This document shows, one piece after another, positions 62,206-64,000 of a stretch of 64,000 nt of DNA; position 1 is the first letter of the stretch, and every line of letters begins with the position of its first letter. The stretch is from Ornatilinea sp. (GTDB lineage Bacteria > Chloroflexota > Anaerolineae > Anaerolineales > Anaerolineaceae), in the NCBI GenBank assembly GCA_018433975.1, contig JAHDQE010000013.1, positions 47,692 to 111,691 of the forward strand, given 5' to 3'. The translations under genes were made by a program, and so were the position numbers. Under the pieces are notes generated by a model, which did no database searches, was not told where the DNA came from, and saw nothing but the letters and a program-made list of their open reading frames with translations.

Positions 62206-63714
62206 CTAACCTCCAGTCGCTGCCAGCAAGATATTTTCCGCATTGATCTGACTATCTTTATATTCAGCCATAAATTCACCATTCCTCAGTACTAAAACAC
62301 GATGGCAAATGTTTACAATTTCCGGTAGTTCAGATGAGATCAACACAACCCCTGCTCCTTCTTTGGCCAATTGCCGAATTAATTTATAGAATTCAGCCTT
62401 TGCGCCCACATCGATACCCCGTGTTGGTTCATCAAGAATGTAGATATCCGGTGAGATTTCAAGCCACTTACCCAGAACAACTTTTTGCTGATTCCCGCCG
62501 CTCAAATATTTGACTTTCCGAAAGACGGAAGGCGTCACAATATTTAAATTTTCTTTCTGTCGTTTTGCAGCTTCAATCTCCTTTTTAGGAGACATCCAGC
62601 CCAGTCTGCTCGCAAGTCTTTTTAAATTGACAACAGCGATGTTATCCACAATTGATTTTTCTAACACCAGACCCTCTTTGTGACGGTCTTCCGTTATATA
62701 TCCAATTCCCAGCTTAATTGCCTGACCAGGATGACGAATCTGTTTTTTACTTCCTTTAACCCAAATTTCGCCTTCCTGAAATTTATCCAGTCCAAAAATT
62801 GCTCTCACCAGCTCAGTCCGCCCGGAACCGAGAAGGCCCGCGATCCCTAAAATTTCACCGCGCCGCAAGGAAAAAGAAACGCCTCTCAACTTACCCTTTT
62901 GCCAGAGGCTTTTTACCTTCAATAATTCTTCACCGAATTCGACCGTATTCCCCTCTTGATACATCTCCTTCATTTGACGGCCAAGAATCAATCGTACCAA
63001 TTCACTATTGTTAATATCACCGGTATTAACGGTCTTGATATGCCGCCCATCCCGAAAAACGGTAACGCGATCACAAATCTCAAATACTTCATCCAATCGA
63101 TGAGAGACAAAAACAATGGAGATTCCTCGCTTTTTCAACTCCCGCATGATTCCAAATAAAGTCTGAATTTCTTTATCCGCCAGAGAAGAAGTTGGCTCAT
63201 CAAGGATAATTAATCTCGCATTCTTTACCAAACATCGTCCAATTTCAAGCAGTTGTTGCTCACCCGGCTGCAAGGAAGCAACCTTCCGCGTCGGAGAGAC
63301 ATGAGAAAGGCCAACCTTATTGAGAATTTCCTTTGCTCTGGATCGAAGCTGTTGATCATTAACAAAGACGGGGTTTGCTTCTCCAAGATTATTAATAAAT
63401 AAATTACTGGCAACATCCATATTAGGAAATAATGACAATTCTTGATGAACAATTGAAATACCGAGTTCATCCGCATGTTTTGGAGAATTTATCTTTATTT
63501 TTTCCCCTTCCAGATAGATTTCGCCGCTATCCGGTTTAACAACTCCGCCGACCACATTTACAAATGTTGATTTTCCTGCTCCATTTTCGCCAACCAGCGC
63601 CCTCACTTCTCCCTTGTGAATTGTGATGCTAACATCCTGGAGCGCCTGAACGCCTGGATAGCGCTTTGAAATCTGGGTAAACTCAAACAATATGTCGCTT
63701 TTATTTTCTTTCAT
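62206..63714 (-). CDS. Ribose-type ABC transporter ATPase (two domains)
   Basis: A 502-residue ATPase of the RbsA/MglA/XylG type with two tandem nucleotide-binding domains. Domain 1 has Walker A GENGAGKST and the late LQPGEQQLLEIG signature; domain 2 has a degenerate Walker A, GLLGSGRTE, and LSGGNQQKVVLGKW. The degenerate second site is normal in the family. The start is set at 63714 (GAGTGAAGCC upstream). Its gene lies between the binding protein and the permease, the usual order. Confidence 0.92.
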   Translation of the reverse strand: MKENKSDILFEFTQISKRYPGVQALQDVSITIHKGEVRALVGENGAGKSTFVNVVGGVVKPDSGEIYLEGEKIKINSPKHADELGISIVHQELSLFPNMDVASNLFINNLGEANPVFVNDQQLRSRAKEILNKVGLSHVSPTRKVASLQPGEQQLLEIGRCLVKNARLIILDEPTSSLADKEIQTLFGIMRELKKRGISIVFVSHRLDEVFEICDRVTVFRDGRHIKTVNTGDINNSELVRLILGRQMKEMYQEGNTVEFGEELLKVKSLWQKGKLRGVSFSLRRGEILGIAGLLGSGRTELVRAIFGLDKFQEGEIWVKGSKKQIRHPGQAIKLGIGYITEDRHKEGLVLEKSIVDNIAVVNLKRLASRLGWMSPKKEIEAAKRQKENLNIVTPSVFRKVKYLSGGNQQKVVLGKWLEISPDIYILDEPTRGIDVGAKAEFYKLIRQLAKEGAGVVLISSELPEIVNICHRVLVLRNGEFMAEYKDSQINAENILLAATGG

Positions 63715-63788
63715 GGCTTCACTCAATCTAATAAAGGACAAGAAAACCCTTATAGAATAAAAATCGATTTATAATTATTTAAGAGAGA

Positions 63789-63837
63789 GGTAATGACCTA
63801 CTGGCAATTTTCCCATTGATCCGAGCAGGTCATTACC
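63789..63837 (-). promoter_or_regulatory. Intercistronic hairpin between binding protein and ATPase
   Basis: GGTAATGACCT (63789-63799) pairs with AGGTCATTACC (63827-63837) across a 27-nt loop. Such hairpins downstream of periplasmic-binding-protein genes typically stabilise that part of the transcript and reduce read-through into the transporter genes. Confidence 0.7.
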
Positions 63838-63846
63838 TTGATCGAT

Positions 63847-63999
63847 TTATTGCGAAAGCTTATTGAACCAATGGTCAAGACTATCCACATTTTCCAGGAC
63901 AACCGGATCCGGAGGAGTGCGGACGATTGAATCTTCGGGCATCTCGCCGTCTACCGCATTCAACGCAACCTCAACCCCACGCTGTCCAATTGTCACCAA
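63847..63999 (-). CDS. Sugar-binding protein, 3' end only
   Basis: Only the last 50 codons lie in the window (stop at 63847-63849). LVTIGQRGVEVALNAVDGEM, then PPDPVVLENVDSLDHW resembles the C-terminus of ribose-family (RbsB/LacI-fold) periplasmic or lipoprotein binding proteins. Its position before the ATPase and permease completes a ribose-type importer. Confidence 0.75.
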   Translation of the reverse strand: MVTIGQRGVEVALNAVDGEMPEDSIVRTPPDPVVLENVDSLDHWFNKLSQ

Positions 64000-64000
64000 C

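Overview
The window looks like a chromosomal segment of a free-living bacterium, most likely a Chloroflexota (Anaerolineae-like) organism. This is inferred from the mix of families (fused ECF ATPase with adjacent SAM-hydrolase-like genes, secreted subtilase, many zinc-ribbon/transmembrane proteins of lineage-specific type, ESCO-like acetyltransferase), moderate GC and blocks of dispersed imperfect repeats. No rRNA, tRNA, CRISPR array, IS element or prophage was seen. Most genes run leftward (minus strand).

Layout. 1-4.5 kb (+): two tandem SAM hydroxide adenosyltransferase (DUF62) genes, then a complete ECF importer (fused double ATPase, S component, EcfT). 4.6-5.1 kb: a small secreted Cys-rich protein. 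5.2-8.2 kb (-): a methionine-type operon of a cystathionine gamma-synthase-like enzyme and aspartokinase, preceded by a near-ideal promoter, a 38-codon leader ORF carrying six Met codons within ten codons, and a GC-rich hairpin with T9. This looks like a complete ribosome-mediated methionine attenuator. 8.4-11.3 kb: secreted subtilase with a roughly 470-nt leader under a consensus promoter. 11.8-13.3 kb: PadR regulator with a membrane protein. 13.4-17.7 kb: repeat-rich DNA around a CBS-GGDEF-HD-GYP protein and a 4-TM protein.

17.8-37 kb is accessory DNA: an AT-rich pair (Eco1/ESCO-like acetyltransferase and a HEPN-motif protein), a half-MFS/DUF4234 fusion, a five-gene cluster of zinc-ribbon, membrane and large extracellular proteins, an EAL-CZB protein and several small membrane or cupin genes. 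Scattered through it, and again at 45 kb, is a family of six strong, near-identical leftward promoters (TTGACT, 16-18 bp G-rich spacer, TATAAT) plus one decayed copy, mostly placed directly before a gene.

38-40.2 kb: an adenosylhomocysteinase-like protein and a DUF4332-like protein. 40.2-44.5 kb: an AT-rich island with an OLD-family nuclease and a UvrD-like helicase (Gabija-like defence). 45-52 kb: small metabolic and stress genes including ArsR-ArsM with palindromic operators. 52.5-56 kb (+): a three-gene ABC-2 exporter. 56-64 kb (-): a ribose-type ABC importer followed by an MDR dehydrogenase, E1 alpha, E1 beta, an SDR and E2, probably a catabolic operon for an unidentified sugar or polyol, cut by the window end in its binding-protein gene.

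Coordinates and motifs were read by eye from the sequence. Family names rest on recognised motifs and were not verified by database search.
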